Below are positions 6,903-15,099 of a stretch of DNA of 64,000 nt, piece after piece. The notes beneath the pieces are model-generated. The model had not been told where the DNA came from. It worked only from the letters and a program-made list of their open reading frames with translations, and made no database searches. Both the position numbers and the translations under genes were made by a program. This DNA comes from Methylorubrum rhodinum (GTDB lineage Bacteria; Pseudomonadota; Alphaproteobacteria; Rhizobiales; Beijerinckiaceae), in contig NZ_JACHOP010000025.1 in assembly GCF_014199935.1 (NCBI RefSeq), positions 16,450 through 80,449 on the forward strand, in the 5' to 3' direction. How positions within the stretch are numbered: position 1 is the stretch's first letter; every line of letters starts with the position of its first letter.

Positions 6903-9755
6903 TCAGGCGGCCTTGAGCTTCAGTCGGTCGAACAGCGCGTCGATCCCGGCAGCGGGCACCGGGCGGCTGAACAGGTAGCCCTGGGCCTCGTCGCAGCCTT
7001 CGAGGCGAAGCTGCTCCATCTGCGCCTCGGTCTCGATACCTTCGGCCGTGACCGTCATGCCGAGGCTTCGGCCGAGGCCGACCACCGAGCGGACGATCAG
7101 CCGCGAACTGCCGGTGACGTCGAGGTTGCGCACGAACGACTGGTCGATCTTGATCTTGTCGAAGGGGAAGCTCTGCAGGTAGCTGAGCGAGGAATAGCCC
7201 GTGCCGAAATCGTCCATCGCGACCCGCACGCCGAGGCGCTTGAGGGTGTGGAGGGTGGCCAGCGTCGCCACGTTGTCGGTGAGCAGCACCGATTCGGTGA
7301 TCTCCAGTTCGAGGCGATAGGCCGGCAACCCGCTCTCGGTCAGCGCCTCCATGACGGCGCGCACGACCGCGGCGTTGCGGAACTGCGCCGCCGAGACGTT
7401 GACCGCGACGCCGATGTCCCCCGGCCAGTTCATCGCCTCGCGGCAGGCGCGCCGCAGCACCCATGCGCCGATCTCGCCGATGGTGCCGGTCTCCTCGGCC
7501 AGCGGTATGAACTCCGCCGGGGAGACGTAGCCGCGCTCGGGATGCTTCCAGCGCAGCAGCGCCTCGCAGCAGGCGACGCGTTGGTGGGTGAGGCTGACGA
7601 TCGGCTGGAAGAACAGCTCGAAGGCACCCTCGGCGACCGCCTGCCGCAGGTCGTGCTCCAGGGCGCGGCGCTTGCGCAGCTCGAGGTCCATCTCCTCGTC
7701 GAAGAAGGACCAGCCGCCGCGGCCGCCGCCCTTGGCGCGGTAGAGCGCGAGGTCGGCGCATTTGAGCAGCGTCTCCGGGTTCGAGCCGTGCTCGGGCGCA
7801 AGCGAGATGCCGATGCTGACGCCCACCGCGACGACGTGATCGTCGAGGAAGAACGGCTGCTCGAACACGCCGATCAGGCGCGTGGCCAACGCGATCGCGT
7901 CCTCGCGCAGGCGCGAGCCGGACTGCACGATGGCGAATTCGTCGCCGCCGAGCCGGGCCAGGAGGTCGCTCTCGCGCAGGCAGGCCTGCAGCCGCTCCGC
8001 CACGCCCTTCAGCAGCGCGTCGCCGACCGGATGGCCGTAGGTGTCGTTGACCTCCTTGAAGCGGTCGAGATCGAGACACAGCACCGCGAAGCCGGCCCCG
8101 TCGGCGAGCCGCGCGGAGGCCTCCTCCAGCCGCTCGCCGAACACCATGCGGTTGGCCAGCCCCGTCAGCGCGTCGCGCCGGGCCATGGTGATGATCCGCG
8201 CCTCCGCCTCGAAGCGCTGGGTCACGTCCTCGTAGGTCGCGATCCAGCCGCCCTCGGCAGTGGGCTGCTGGCGCACCGAGACGATGAGGTCCGCCCGGAT
8301 CGAGCGGCACAGGGCTCCGCCGTTGCCGCCGCGAAGCAGATCCTCCTGCTCCAGCAGGAGGTCGAGGGCGCGGGTGTCGTCGAAGGCGGAGCCCGACGCG
8401 ACCACGGTGGCCATGGTCCGCAGGTTCATGCCGGGTCGCAGGATGCCCGGCTCGATGCCGAACATGTCGCAGAAGCGGCGATTGTGCACGAGGAGCCCGC
8501 CGTCCGCATCGAAAAGGCACAGGCCCTGGAGCATGTTGCCCAGCGCCGCGTCGAACTGGAGGTTGCTGCGCTTGAGCTGGTCCTCCTGTGCCTTGAGGCG
8601 GGAGATGTCGGAGCAGACCGCGACGAAGCCGCCGTCGCGGGTCGGACTGCGGCTGATGCGCAGCCAGCGCCCGTCCGCCCCCTGCCGCTCCACCGCGGCC
8701 GTGCCGTTGGCCTGCATGGAGAGCAGCGTGTCGGCGGTGACCGAGCCGCGGGCGGCAGCGATTTCGGATCCGGCTGCCGCCGCGGGATCGAGGCCGAGCA
8801 GGGCCGCGAAGCGGGCATTGGCCATGACGATGCGGTTCTGGGCATCGGCCACGGCGATGCCCTCGTTCGAGCCCTGGACCGCGTCGGCGAGGAGCCCCTG
8901 GGCCGAGTGGCGTTGCGCCACCTCCTCCTGCATCATCGCCCGGATGTTGCCGCGCATCACCTCCATGGCGCGCAGCAGGGCGCCGAACTCGTCGGCGCCC
9001 CCCTCCGGCACCGGCACGGCGAGGTCGCCCGCGGCGATGCGGGTCGCGACCGCCGAGGCCTCGGCCACCGGCCGCACGATCTGGCGCGACAGCAGCAGCG
9101 CCACGACGCCCGAGAGCAGGATGGCGAACAGCGTCGCGGCGACGCTGAGCCGGATGTCGCGGGCGACGAGGGCGCGCGCCGCCTGACGGTGGGAGAAGCC
9201 GTCGCCCGCGGTGAAGTTGATGAGCAGGTCGATATGCTGCTCGGCCGCCGCCGCGTGCGCATCGAGCGCCCGCCAGACATCGGCCGTCTGCGGACCCGTG
9301 CCGAATTCGCGGCGGGCGGCGAGCCAATGGGTCATGGCCTCCTTGGCTGCTCCGGCCTCGGCGGCGGCGCGGGCCGACTGGGCGCGCTCGGCGGCGATCC
9401 CGAGATCCTCCTCGAAGGATTGCACGAGCGAGGCGATGCGGGCCTCCTGGGCCTGCCGCTCCGCCTCGTCGGTCGCCAGCCGCGCGCGCGCCACCGCCGC
9501 CTGGATCGCCGCGAGATCGCCGGAGGCGGCGCGCGCGTAGTTGATCGCCATCAGCGAGTGATCGTAGGTCCTGTCGACGAGCCGGCCGGTGGTCGCGATG
9601 CCGAGCACGGCGTAGCTCCCGAGCAGTCCCGTGATCGCGCTCAGCATCAGGAAGGCGAGGAGGATGCGCCCGCGGATGGTCGCACCGGCGCGAAGAAGCG
9701 CCCGGATGGTGCCGTTCCATCTCAAGTTGCCGATCGGGGGCCGGAGTGCTGTCAT
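6903..9755 (-). CDS. Membrane sensor diguanylate cyclase/phosphodiesterase (HAMP-PAS-PAS-GGDEF-EAL)
   Basis: A 950-residue enzyme of c-di-GMP turnover. In order: TM1 (about 30-52), a helical periplasmic sensor region (55-200), TM2 (about 205-223), HAMP (224-275), two PAS-like modules (about 290-390 and 400-512), GGDEF (520-685) and EAL (700-945). The GGDEF active site is intact (RLGGDEF, 601-607), preceded at the correct distance by an RxxD inhibitory site (RESD, 594-597). The EAL domain keeps EALLRW (731-736), DDFGTGYSSL and KIDQSFV. Both activities may therefore be functional, or the two domains may regulate each other. It lies next to the flagellar genes in convergent orientation, which suggests but does not prove a motility role. 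Confidence 0.93.
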   Translation of the reverse strand: MTALRPPIGNLRWNGTIRALLRAGATIRGRILLAFLMLSAITGLLGSYAVLGIATTGRLVDRTYDHSLMAINYARAASGDLAAIQAAVARARLATDEAERQAQEARIASLVQSFEEDLGIAAERAQSARAAAEAGAAKEAMTHWLAARREFGTGPQTADVWRALDAHAAAAEQHIDLLINFTAGDGFSHRQAARALVARDIRLSVAATLFAILLSGVVALLLSRQIVRPVAEASAVATRIAAGDLAVPVPEGGADEFGALLRAMEVMRGNIRAMMQEEVAQRHSAQGLLADAVQGSNEGIAVADAQNRIVMANARFAALLGLDPAAAAGSEIAAARGSVTADTLLSMQANGTAAVERQGADGRWLRISRSPTRDGGFVAVCSDISRLKAQEDQLKRSNLQFDAALGNMLQGLCLFDADGGLLVHNRRFCDMFGIEPGILRPGMNLRTMATVVASGSAFDDTRALDLLLEQEDLLRGGNGGALCRSIRADLIVSVRQQPTAEGGWIATYEDVTQRFEAEARIITMARRDALTGLANRMVFGERLEEASARLADGAGFAVLCLDLDRFKEVNDTYGHPVGDALLKGVAERLQACLRESDLLARLGGDEFAIVQSGSRLREDAIALATRLIGVFEQPFFLDDHVVAVGVSIGISLAPEHGSNPETLLKCADLALYRAKGGGRGGWSFFDEEMDLELRKRRALEHDLRQAVAEGAFELFFQPIVSLTHQRVACCEALLRWKHPERGYVSPAEFIPLAEETGTIGEIGAWVLRRACREAMNWPGDIGVAVNVSAAQFRNAAVVRAVMEALTESGLPAYRLELEITESVLLTDNVATLATLHTLKRLGVRVAMDDFGTGYSSLSYLQSFPFDKIKIDQSFVRNLDVTGSSRLIVRSVVGLGRSLGMTVTAEGIETEAQMEQLRLEGCDEAQGYLFSRPVPAAGIDALFDRLKLKAA

Positions 9756-9953
9756 CGCGTGGTCGGGTTCTCCGCCGACGGAGCTTCGCGCATATTCGTT
9801 AAGGTACTCTCCATCGCCCTTGGGACGCGTCCTCGCGATCTCCTGCCGGATCGTCCCGACGCCGCCGTCGATGTTAAGGCAGAGGCAACAAACAGAATGC
9901 TAGGTTGCAGGGCGGGTGAGCGCGGGGGCGCCCCCTTCCAGACGGGGACATGC

Positions 9954-10313
9954 ATGCCTGACGCGAGCCGCGCTGTGAGACGGCATCTTGCCCTGGGCGG
10001 CCTCATGGCCGCGCTCCTGCTGGCGGGAGCCGTGGCCATGGCCGCGAGCGACCTGACACCGCAACGCATCGCCCAGAAGGGCCGTGCCTTCGCCCCCGGA
10101 GCGGTCGCGCTGAAGGCCGGCGAGAGCGTCGAAATCGTCAACGACGACGGCGAACTCATCCACCACGCCTATCTCGATCATCCCGACTTCGCCTTCGATA
10201 CCGGCGAGCAGGCACCGGGCAGCCGAACCGTCGTGGCGTTTCCGAAGAAGGGCAGCTTCACCGTGCTGTGCGGCATCCACCCGAAGATGAAGCTCGCGGT
10301 GACGGTGAAGTGA
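9954..10313 (+). CDS. Periplasmic cupredoxin (plastocyanin-like type 1 copper protein)
   Basis: Small electron-transfer copper protein exported to the periplasm. The 119-residue product has an Arg-containing n-region, a hydrophobic core (LALGGLMAALLLAGAVAMA) and a likely cleavage near residue 31. The mature part carries His70 or His71 (ELIHHAY) and the C-terminal copper loop C106-x2-H109-x2-M112, the complete type 1 copper ligand set. GGGG precedes the ATG. A strong hairpin follows, and then a diheme peroxidase gene on the same strand. Similar proteins are often labelled methylamine utilisation protein; no mau cluster is visible here, so the physiological partner is unknown. Confidence 0.88.
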   Translation: MPDASRAVRRHLALGGLMAALLLAGAVAMAASDLTPQRIAQKGRAFAPGAVALKAGESVEIVNDDGELIHHAYLDHPDFAFDTGEQAPGSRTVVAFPKKGSFTVLCGIHPKMKLAVTVK

Positions 10314-10398
10314 TCGGGCCGCCCTGATCGCCGACCCGAGGGCCGGGTCGACGGCGCACATCCCACCTCCGGAAGGGAACGGCACGGGCAACCGGCGC

Positions 10399-10430
10399 CG
10401 CTGCCGCCGCCTCGGACGGCGGCGGCAGCG
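10399..10430 (+). terminator. Hairpin after the cupredoxin gene
   Basis: A perfect 13-bp stem (CGCTGCCGCCGCC with 10418-10430) around a 6-base loop (TCGGAC), followed by a mildly AT-rich stretch without a clean T-run. It probably limits read-through into the peroxidase gene. Confidence 0.55.
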
Positions 10431-10480
10431 ATTCATCATTCAAAAAGCATCAGGTGTTAGCGTCCGGCCCAGAGGTACGG

Positions 10481-11554
10481 ATGGTGACACGACTTGCAGG
10501 TGCGGCGGCGGCCCTGACGTTCATCTTGGGAACGATCGTCATCGGTGGCGCCTGGGCTGTCGGTTCGGCGAGCGAGCCCGACCGCGCCGCGCGGCTGGCC
10601 GAGTTCCGCCGGCCGGACGCGATCCCCTTTCCCGAGGCCAATCCCTACAGCCAAGCCAAGGCCGAACTCGGCCGCGCGCTGTTCTTCGATCCGATCCTGT
10701 CGCGCGACGAAGGCCGGGCCTGCGCCACCTGCCACGTGCCGTCGCTGGACTGGACCGACGACCAGCCGCGGGCGATGCGCAACGACGATGCACCGATGGC
10801 GGTGCGCACGCCCACACTCGTCGACATCGCCTGGATCGAGCGCAGCCTCGGCTGGGACGGACGCTTCCGCGATCTCGAATCGGTCGCCTACGTGCCGATC
10901 ACGGCGCCGGCCAACATGGACATGCCCGAGGCGCTGCTCAACGAGCGCCTCAGCGCGGTGCCGCGCTACGTCGAGGCGTTCCGCCGGGCCTTCCCCGAGG
11001 CCGCCGACGAGGCGCGGCCGGTCACCCGCCCGCGGATCGAGCAGGCGCTCGCCACCTTCCAGCGCCTGATCGTCGCCGGCCCGGCTCCGTTCGACGCCTG
11101 GGTCGCGGGCGAGACGGGCGCGGTGAGCCCGGCGGCCAAGCGCGGCTTCGACCTGTTCACCGGAAAGGCCGGGTGCGATTCCTGCCATTCCGGCCACAGC
11201 TTCACCGACGGCTCGTTCCACGACATCGGCACGGCGTCGGGCGACGACATCGGCCGGGGCCGGTTCTTCCCGACCTCGACGGCGCTCCGCTACGCCTTCA
11301 AGACGCCGACGTTGCGCAACGTCGCCCGGCGTCCGCCCTACATGCACGACGGCGCGGCCAGGACGCTGGCCGAGGTGGTCGAGATCTACGACCGTGGCGG
11401 CATCGACCGCCCGAGCCGCTCCCGCGATATCCGCCCCCTGGGCCTGACGGCGCAGGAGAAGGCCGACCTCATCGCCTTCATGGAGAGCCTGAGCGATGCC
11501 GGTGCCGACGGCCCGGCCCATAAGCCGATCCCGGCGGAGCCGCCCCGCCCGTAA
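10481..11554 (+). CDS. Diheme cytochrome c peroxidase / MauG family protein
   Basis: Exported c-type cytochrome with two haem sites. The 357-residue product has an N-terminal membrane or signal helix (about 5-28), CATCH in the N-terminal domain (near residue 85), CDSCH in the C-terminal domain (near 228), and the family segment TPTLRNVARRPPYMHDG. These match bacterial diheme peroxidases and MauG-like enzymes; the sequence alone does not tell peroxide reduction from protein oxidation. ATG 10481 is preferred to the GTG at 10454 because AGAGG lies 6-10 bases before it. The cupredoxin gene directly upstream is a plausible electron donor (inference). Confidence 0.88.
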   Translation: MVTRLAGAAAALTFILGTIVIGGAWAVGSASEPDRAARLAEFRRPDAIPFPEANPYSQAKAELGRALFFDPILSRDEGRACATCHVPSLDWTDDQPRAMRNDDAPMAVRTPTLVDIAWIERSLGWDGRFRDLESVAYVPITAPANMDMPEALLNERLSAVPRYVEAFRRAFPEAADEARPVTRPRIEQALATFQRLIVAGPAPFDAWVAGETGAVSPAAKRGFDLFTGKAGCDSCHSGHSFTDGSFHDIGTASGDDIGRGRFFPTSTALRYAFKTPTLRNVARRPPYMHDGAARTLAEVVEIYDRGGIDRPSRSRDIRPLGLTAQEKADLIAFMESLSDAGADGPAHKPIPAEPPRP

Positions 11555-11607
11555 GGCAGGCCGGCGCGCCGGGCCGCAGCGTCCCTCGTTGCCGCTCGCC
11601 GTAGGGC

Positions 11608-12681
11608 TCAGATCACCGGCACCGTGGCGAGTGCCGAGGCGGCGCCGTAGAGGTCGCCGTAGAGCAGGTTGTGGGCCACGTAGTAGACGCCGAGGAAGGC
11701 CGTCAGCGCGCCGACATAATAGACCGGGGCGAGCACCGCGTCGCGGCGGGTGGCCGCCACTCTCGCGTCGTCGGCCGCGATGGCGATCAGCACCGCGATG
11801 ATGCCCGAATGGCCGATCGCGTCCACCTTACCGAACTCGACGATCGCCGAGACGAACACCGCGGCCAGGATGATGGCCGAGGCGCGGCGCACCAGCGGCG
11901 TCCAGATCAGGGCGAAGGCCAGGGTGAACTCGATGACGCCCGCGGCCCGCATGAAGGTCTCGGGCGAGGCGCCCATGGTCATGGCGGGCTTGGCGGCGAG
12001 CAGCGGATCGGTCCAGTGCGGGTAGGCCCACTTCTCGACCGAGGCCCACATCAGCGTGACGGCGGCGGTGGCGCGCACCACGTCGATCGGGCGATGGCCG
12101 AAGAAGGTGCGGTCGAGGCCGGTGAGCGCGAGGTAGGCGGCCACGCCGAGGAAGACCGGGTAGTCGGCGAGGTGGAAGGCGCCGTAATGCCAGACGGCGA
12201 AGCCGAACAGGAAAACGATCCCGAGCGCGGTGAGCGGCAGCGTGCGCTTCCAGATCAGGCAGCCGGCCATGGCGAGCTGCAGCCACGAGATCCACTGCGC
12301 GTCGGTCTTGAGTTCGGGCGTCAGGATGATGCCGCCGAGGTTCCACACCGAGACGAGGAAGAAGCCGACCACCGCCCGCACGATCAGGCCGGTGTCCTCC
12401 CGCAGCCGCACCGTCACCCGGTCGAGGGCGTTGAGCAGCGCCGTGCCGAAGCTCGTGCCCTCGGCCAGACACCCCACCATCAGGCAGAGGATCGCCAAGC
12501 CGGTCATCAGCTCGAAGTCGGCGCAGAGCACCTCCGCGAGGCCGCGGGGCTGGCCCGCCACGTCGAAGGCGCAGAACCATTTGACGTGGGCGCTCGCGGC
12601 CTGCGTGCCGAGAAGCAGGAAGCCGGCCGCGGCTGCAAGCATGACGGGAGAGCGCACCCAAATGCTGGACACGTTGGACAT
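11608..12681 (-). CDS. Polytopic membrane protein, DoxX-like C-terminal half
   Basis: Unrecognised 357-residue integral membrane protein. It starts with a signal-like helix (LAAAAGFLLLGTQAASA) followed by HVKWFCAFD, and then has about nine hydrophobic segments. The C-terminal half (RATAAVTLMWASVEKWAYPH ... EFTLAFALIWTPLVRR ... VDAIGHSGIIAVLIAIA) resembles DoxX/DoxD-like quinol-linked proteins. It is convergent with the diheme peroxidase gene, 53 bp apart. A role in a membrane redox chain with that peroxidase and the cupredoxin is possible but unproven. Confidence 0.75.
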   Translation of the reverse strand: MSNVSSIWVRSPVMLAAAAGFLLLGTQAASAHVKWFCAFDVAGQPRGLAEVLCADFELMTGLAILCLMVGCLAEGTSFGTALLNALDRVTVRLREDTGLIVRAVVGFFLVSVWNLGGIILTPELKTDAQWISWLQLAMAGCLIWKRTLPLTALGIVFLFGFAVWHYGAFHLADYPVFLGVAAYLALTGLDRTFFGHRPIDVVRATAAVTLMWASVEKWAYPHWTDPLLAAKPAMTMGASPETFMRAAGVIEFTLAFALIWTPLVRRASAIILAAVFVSAIVEFGKVDAIGHSGIIAVLIAIAADDARVAATRRDAVLAPVYYVGALTAFLGVYYVAHNLLYGDLYGAASALATVPVI

Positions 12682-12996
12682 GGTGCCGCCGAGTTGGAGA
12701 AGGGGCCGTTGTTCGAGAAAAACTTAACGAAATGCGGCGCGTACCGCTAAGGTTTTGTTGACGGACCTTTCCTGAAGGTTAACGCCCTTGCACGTGCAGG
12801 CTGCACGGTTCCGCTCTGCGAAAGCCCGCTTTTCCCATCGCCCCGCCTCGCCCGGCCTGTGGACAACGGGGAAGCCGGGGAGGCCCGAGGGCGCATCCCG
12901 CGCGTTGACGATTCGTGAAGTCCGTGTGGGCAAGCCTGGGACCAGCCCCGGTCGCGCCCCGCGGACGGCGATTCGCAGATTGTGCCGGGAGACCGT
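12682..12996. other. 315-bp divergent intergenic region
   Basis: Separates the minus-strand membrane protein gene from a small plus-strand gene, so it should hold both promoters. A TTGACG (12905-12910) is present but I see no matching -10 at good spacing. No gene or stable RNA was recognised. Confidence 0.5.
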
Positions 12997-13158
12997 ATGG
13001 CCGTGCTCGTCAGCCTCGCCTGCCTGTCCGCAGGGGCCGTCCTCGCGGTCCAGGCGGGACGCTACCCGGCCTGGACCGCCCGGATGGAGACCGCGGGCGG
13101 TCTCGCCCTGGTGGCGGGGCTCGCGGTGATCGGGGCCGGATTGAAAGTTTCCGTGTAA
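12997..13158 (+). CDS. Small membrane protein (53 aa), unknown
   Basis: Short open frame from ATG to TAA with GGGAG 6-10 bases upstream. The product has two hydrophobic stretches (residues 2-20, VLVSLACLSAGAVLAV, and about 33-50, AGGLALVAGLAVIGAGL) separated by a short charged loop (RYPAWTARMET), as expected for a small two-helix inner-membrane protein. The ribosome site and hydrophobic pattern support a real gene; no family is recognised. An inverted repeat of family B follows. Confidence 0.6.
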   Translation: MAVLVSLACLSAGAVLAVQAGRYPAWTARMETAGGLALVAGLAVIGAGLKVSV

Positions 13159-13186
13159 GCTTCGGCCCACCGCCGAACATCATCGC

Positions 13187-13327
13187 CGTCATCCCGGGGC
13201 CGCGGAGCGGAACCTGGACCCGGACGGGCGGGCCGGAGGCGTGCAACCCGCCCGTGTTGCGACGCTGCGCAATACGTCGAGGCCAGTCGTGGATTTCGGG
13301 TTCGCCTTCGGCGCCCCGGAATGACGG
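13187..13327. repeat. Dispersed inverted repeat, family B, copy 1
   Basis: Outer arms CGTCATCCCGGGGCCGCGGA (from 13187) and GGCGCCCCGGAATGACGG (to 13327) are inverted relatives enclosing about 80 bp. Related elements occur at 37740-37861 and 63789-63898. Confidence 0.75.
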
Positions 13328-13336
13328 TCGTGACCA

Positions 13337-14698
13337 TCAGCCCCGCCGCCGCAGCAAACTCCCGAAGAATCCGTCCACGCCACCTCCCCGGCCCGACCCG
13401 CCGCCGAGATGGCTCGGCAGGGTGCGCAGATCGCCGTTGTGGTCGATCATCTCGGCGTGACCGCCGACCTGATCAGCCGTGATCGCCACGCGCTCGAAGT
13501 CGCCGTTGCGGGCGAGGAAATCGGCGATCCGGGCCGATCCCTCCTCCGGCTCCAGCGAGCAGGTGCAGTAGACCAGCCGCCCGCCCGGCGCCGTCAGCCG
13601 GGCCGCCTTGTCGAGGAGCCGGCGCTGGAGGCCGGCCAGCCGCACGATGTCGGCCTCGCTCTTGGTCCAGGCGATGTCCGGGTGGCGGCGAATCGTGCCG
13701 GTGGCCGAGCACGGCGCATCGAGGAGCACCGCGTCGAAGGGTTTGTCTTCCGGGAGTTCGAGAGCATCCGCCGTAACCAACTCGGCCGAGAGCTTCAGCC
13801 GCTCCAGGTTGCGTTGCAGGCGCTCCAGCCGGGCCGCCGAACGGTCGACGGCGGTGACGCGTGCCCCCGCGGCGGCAACCTGAGCGGTCTTTCCGCCCGG
13901 CGCGGCGCAGAGGTCGGCGACGCGCTCGCCCGGTCGCGGGGCCAGCAACCGCACGGGCAGGGCCGCAGCGGCGTCCTGCACCCACCACGCGCCCTCGTCG
14001 TAGCCCGGCAACCCGGCCACCGCCTCGCGGCCCTCGAGGCGCAGCGAGCCGAGATCGAGCCTGCGCCCGCCGAGCTTTTCCGCCCAGGCGTCCGCATCCT
14101 CCCGCACGGTCACGTCGAGGGCCGCGCCTTCGAGATGGGCCGCTGCGATGCCCTTGGCCGCTGCCTCGCCGTAGGCGGCGATCCAGCGCTGCGCCAGCCA
14201 GTCCGGCGTGTTCCGCTTGAGCGGATCGTCCTCGGCGGCGCGGATGTCGTCGCGCTCGCGGGCGACCCGGCGCAGAACCGCGTTCACCAGCGGGGCGAGA
14301 TGCGTGAGCTGCGGGTCGGCCTTGGCGAGGCGCACCGAGAGATCGACGGCGGCGTGGTCGGCCACCGCGAGGTCGAGGATCTGGGCCGAGCCGGTGACCA
14401 GCAGGGCCAGGAGGTCCGGCTTTTGCGGCAGCCCGTCGCGCAGGCGCTCGGCGAGCGCCGCCTTGAGGAAGCCGAGCCGCCGGAAGCTCGCCGTCGCGAT
14501 GGCGCGGGCGAGCGCCGCATCGCCCGGCTCGAGATTCAGCCCGCGCCCGGATTGCCCCAGCGCATCCTCCAGCGCCAGCCCGCGGGCGGGCCCGAGCAGG
14601 GTCGCGACCGCGTTCTGCGCGACATGCCGCGCCGCGAGGCCGGGCACGCTCCGATCGATGGGGGGCGGTGGGTTGCGATGGATCGGTCTCGGTGCCAC
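13337..14698 (-). CDS. rsmB: 16S rRNA (cytosine-C5) methyltransferase RsmB-like
   Basis: SAM-dependent enzyme that makes m5C in 16S rRNA. The 453-residue product has an N-terminal NusB-like RNA-binding domain (about 20-160; RHVAQNAVATLL, LAPLVNAVLRRVARE) and a C-terminal Rossmann methyltransferase domain. The SAM-binding motif is VADLCAAPGGKTAQVAA. The two family cysteines are in DAPCSATGTIRR and VYCTCSLEPEE, the second being the usual nucleophile. A Gly/Arg-rich tail ends the protein. It is divergent from the SDHAF4-like gene. Confidence 0.92.
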   Translation of the reverse strand: MAPRPIHRNPPPPIDRSVPGLAARHVAQNAVATLLGPARGLALEDALGQSGRGLNLEPGDAALARAIATASFRRLGFLKAALAERLRDGLPQKPDLLALLVTGSAQILDLAVADHAAVDLSVRLAKADPQLTHLAPLVNAVLRRVARERDDIRAAEDDPLKRNTPDWLAQRWIAAYGEAAAKGIAAAHLEGAALDVTVREDADAWAEKLGGRRLDLGSLRLEGREAVAGLPGYDEGAWWVQDAAAALPVRLLAPRPGERVADLCAAPGGKTAQVAAAGARVTAVDRSAARLERLQRNLERLKLSAELVTADALELPEDKPFDAVLLDAPCSATGTIRRHPDIAWTKSEADIVRLAGLQRRLLDKAARLTAPGGRLVYCTCSLEPEEGSARIADFLARNGDFERVAITADQVGGHAEMIDHNGDLRTLPSHLGGGSGRGGGVDGFFGSLLRRRG

Positions 14699-14803
14699 GC
14701 TCTCGGCCGTTCTCGGATGCGGAAAACATTGGGGGCTCGCCCCGGACCCGACGCACTCCCATCTGAGAGCTCGGGATGCAAGGAAGGATGCGAGGAGAAC
14801 GGC

Positions 14804-15010
14804 ATGAGCGACGAGGCGACGAACGGAAGCGAGGCCCGCGCACTCAGCCCGGCGGCGCAGCGGGCGCTGACTGAAGCCGCCGAGCGGCGCGCCGCCATCG
14901 ACGCCCGCGCCGCCGAGATCGCCAAGCAGCCGGAGCGGAAGGGCCGCGGCGGCCTGGAGCCGGTGCGCTACGACGATTGGGAGGTGAAGGGCCTCGCCTC
15001 GGACTTCTGA
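14804..15010 (+). CDS. DUF1674 / SDHAF4-like succinate dehydrogenase assembly factor
   Basis: The 68-residue product ends with GLEPVRYDDWEVKGLASDF, the signature of the DUF1674/SDHAF4 family, which helps insert FAD-loaded SdhA into succinate dehydrogenase (known for the mitochondrial member). The N-terminal half is Ala/Glu-rich and helical. The ATG is chosen because GAGGAG lies 8-13 bases upstream and the longer frame through the opposite strand of rsmB is a compositional shadow. No sdh genes are nearby. Confidence 0.88.
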   Translation: MSDEATNGSEARALSPAAQRALTEAAERRAAIDARAAEIAKQPERKGRGGLEPVRYDDWEVKGLASDF

Positions 15011-15099
15011 CGCCTGCCGCCGTCATCAGACTGTCGTAGAGCGCTGCTGAGGCTCCCCACGTGCGGGGACCGCGTTTCATCCGCACGGGGAGATGCGGC

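Noticed and set aside
7248..9953. Long plus-strand frame running into the cupredoxin gene
   Set aside because: Only the last 119 codons are real; the rest is the reverse of the GGDEF-EAL gene with shadow composition.
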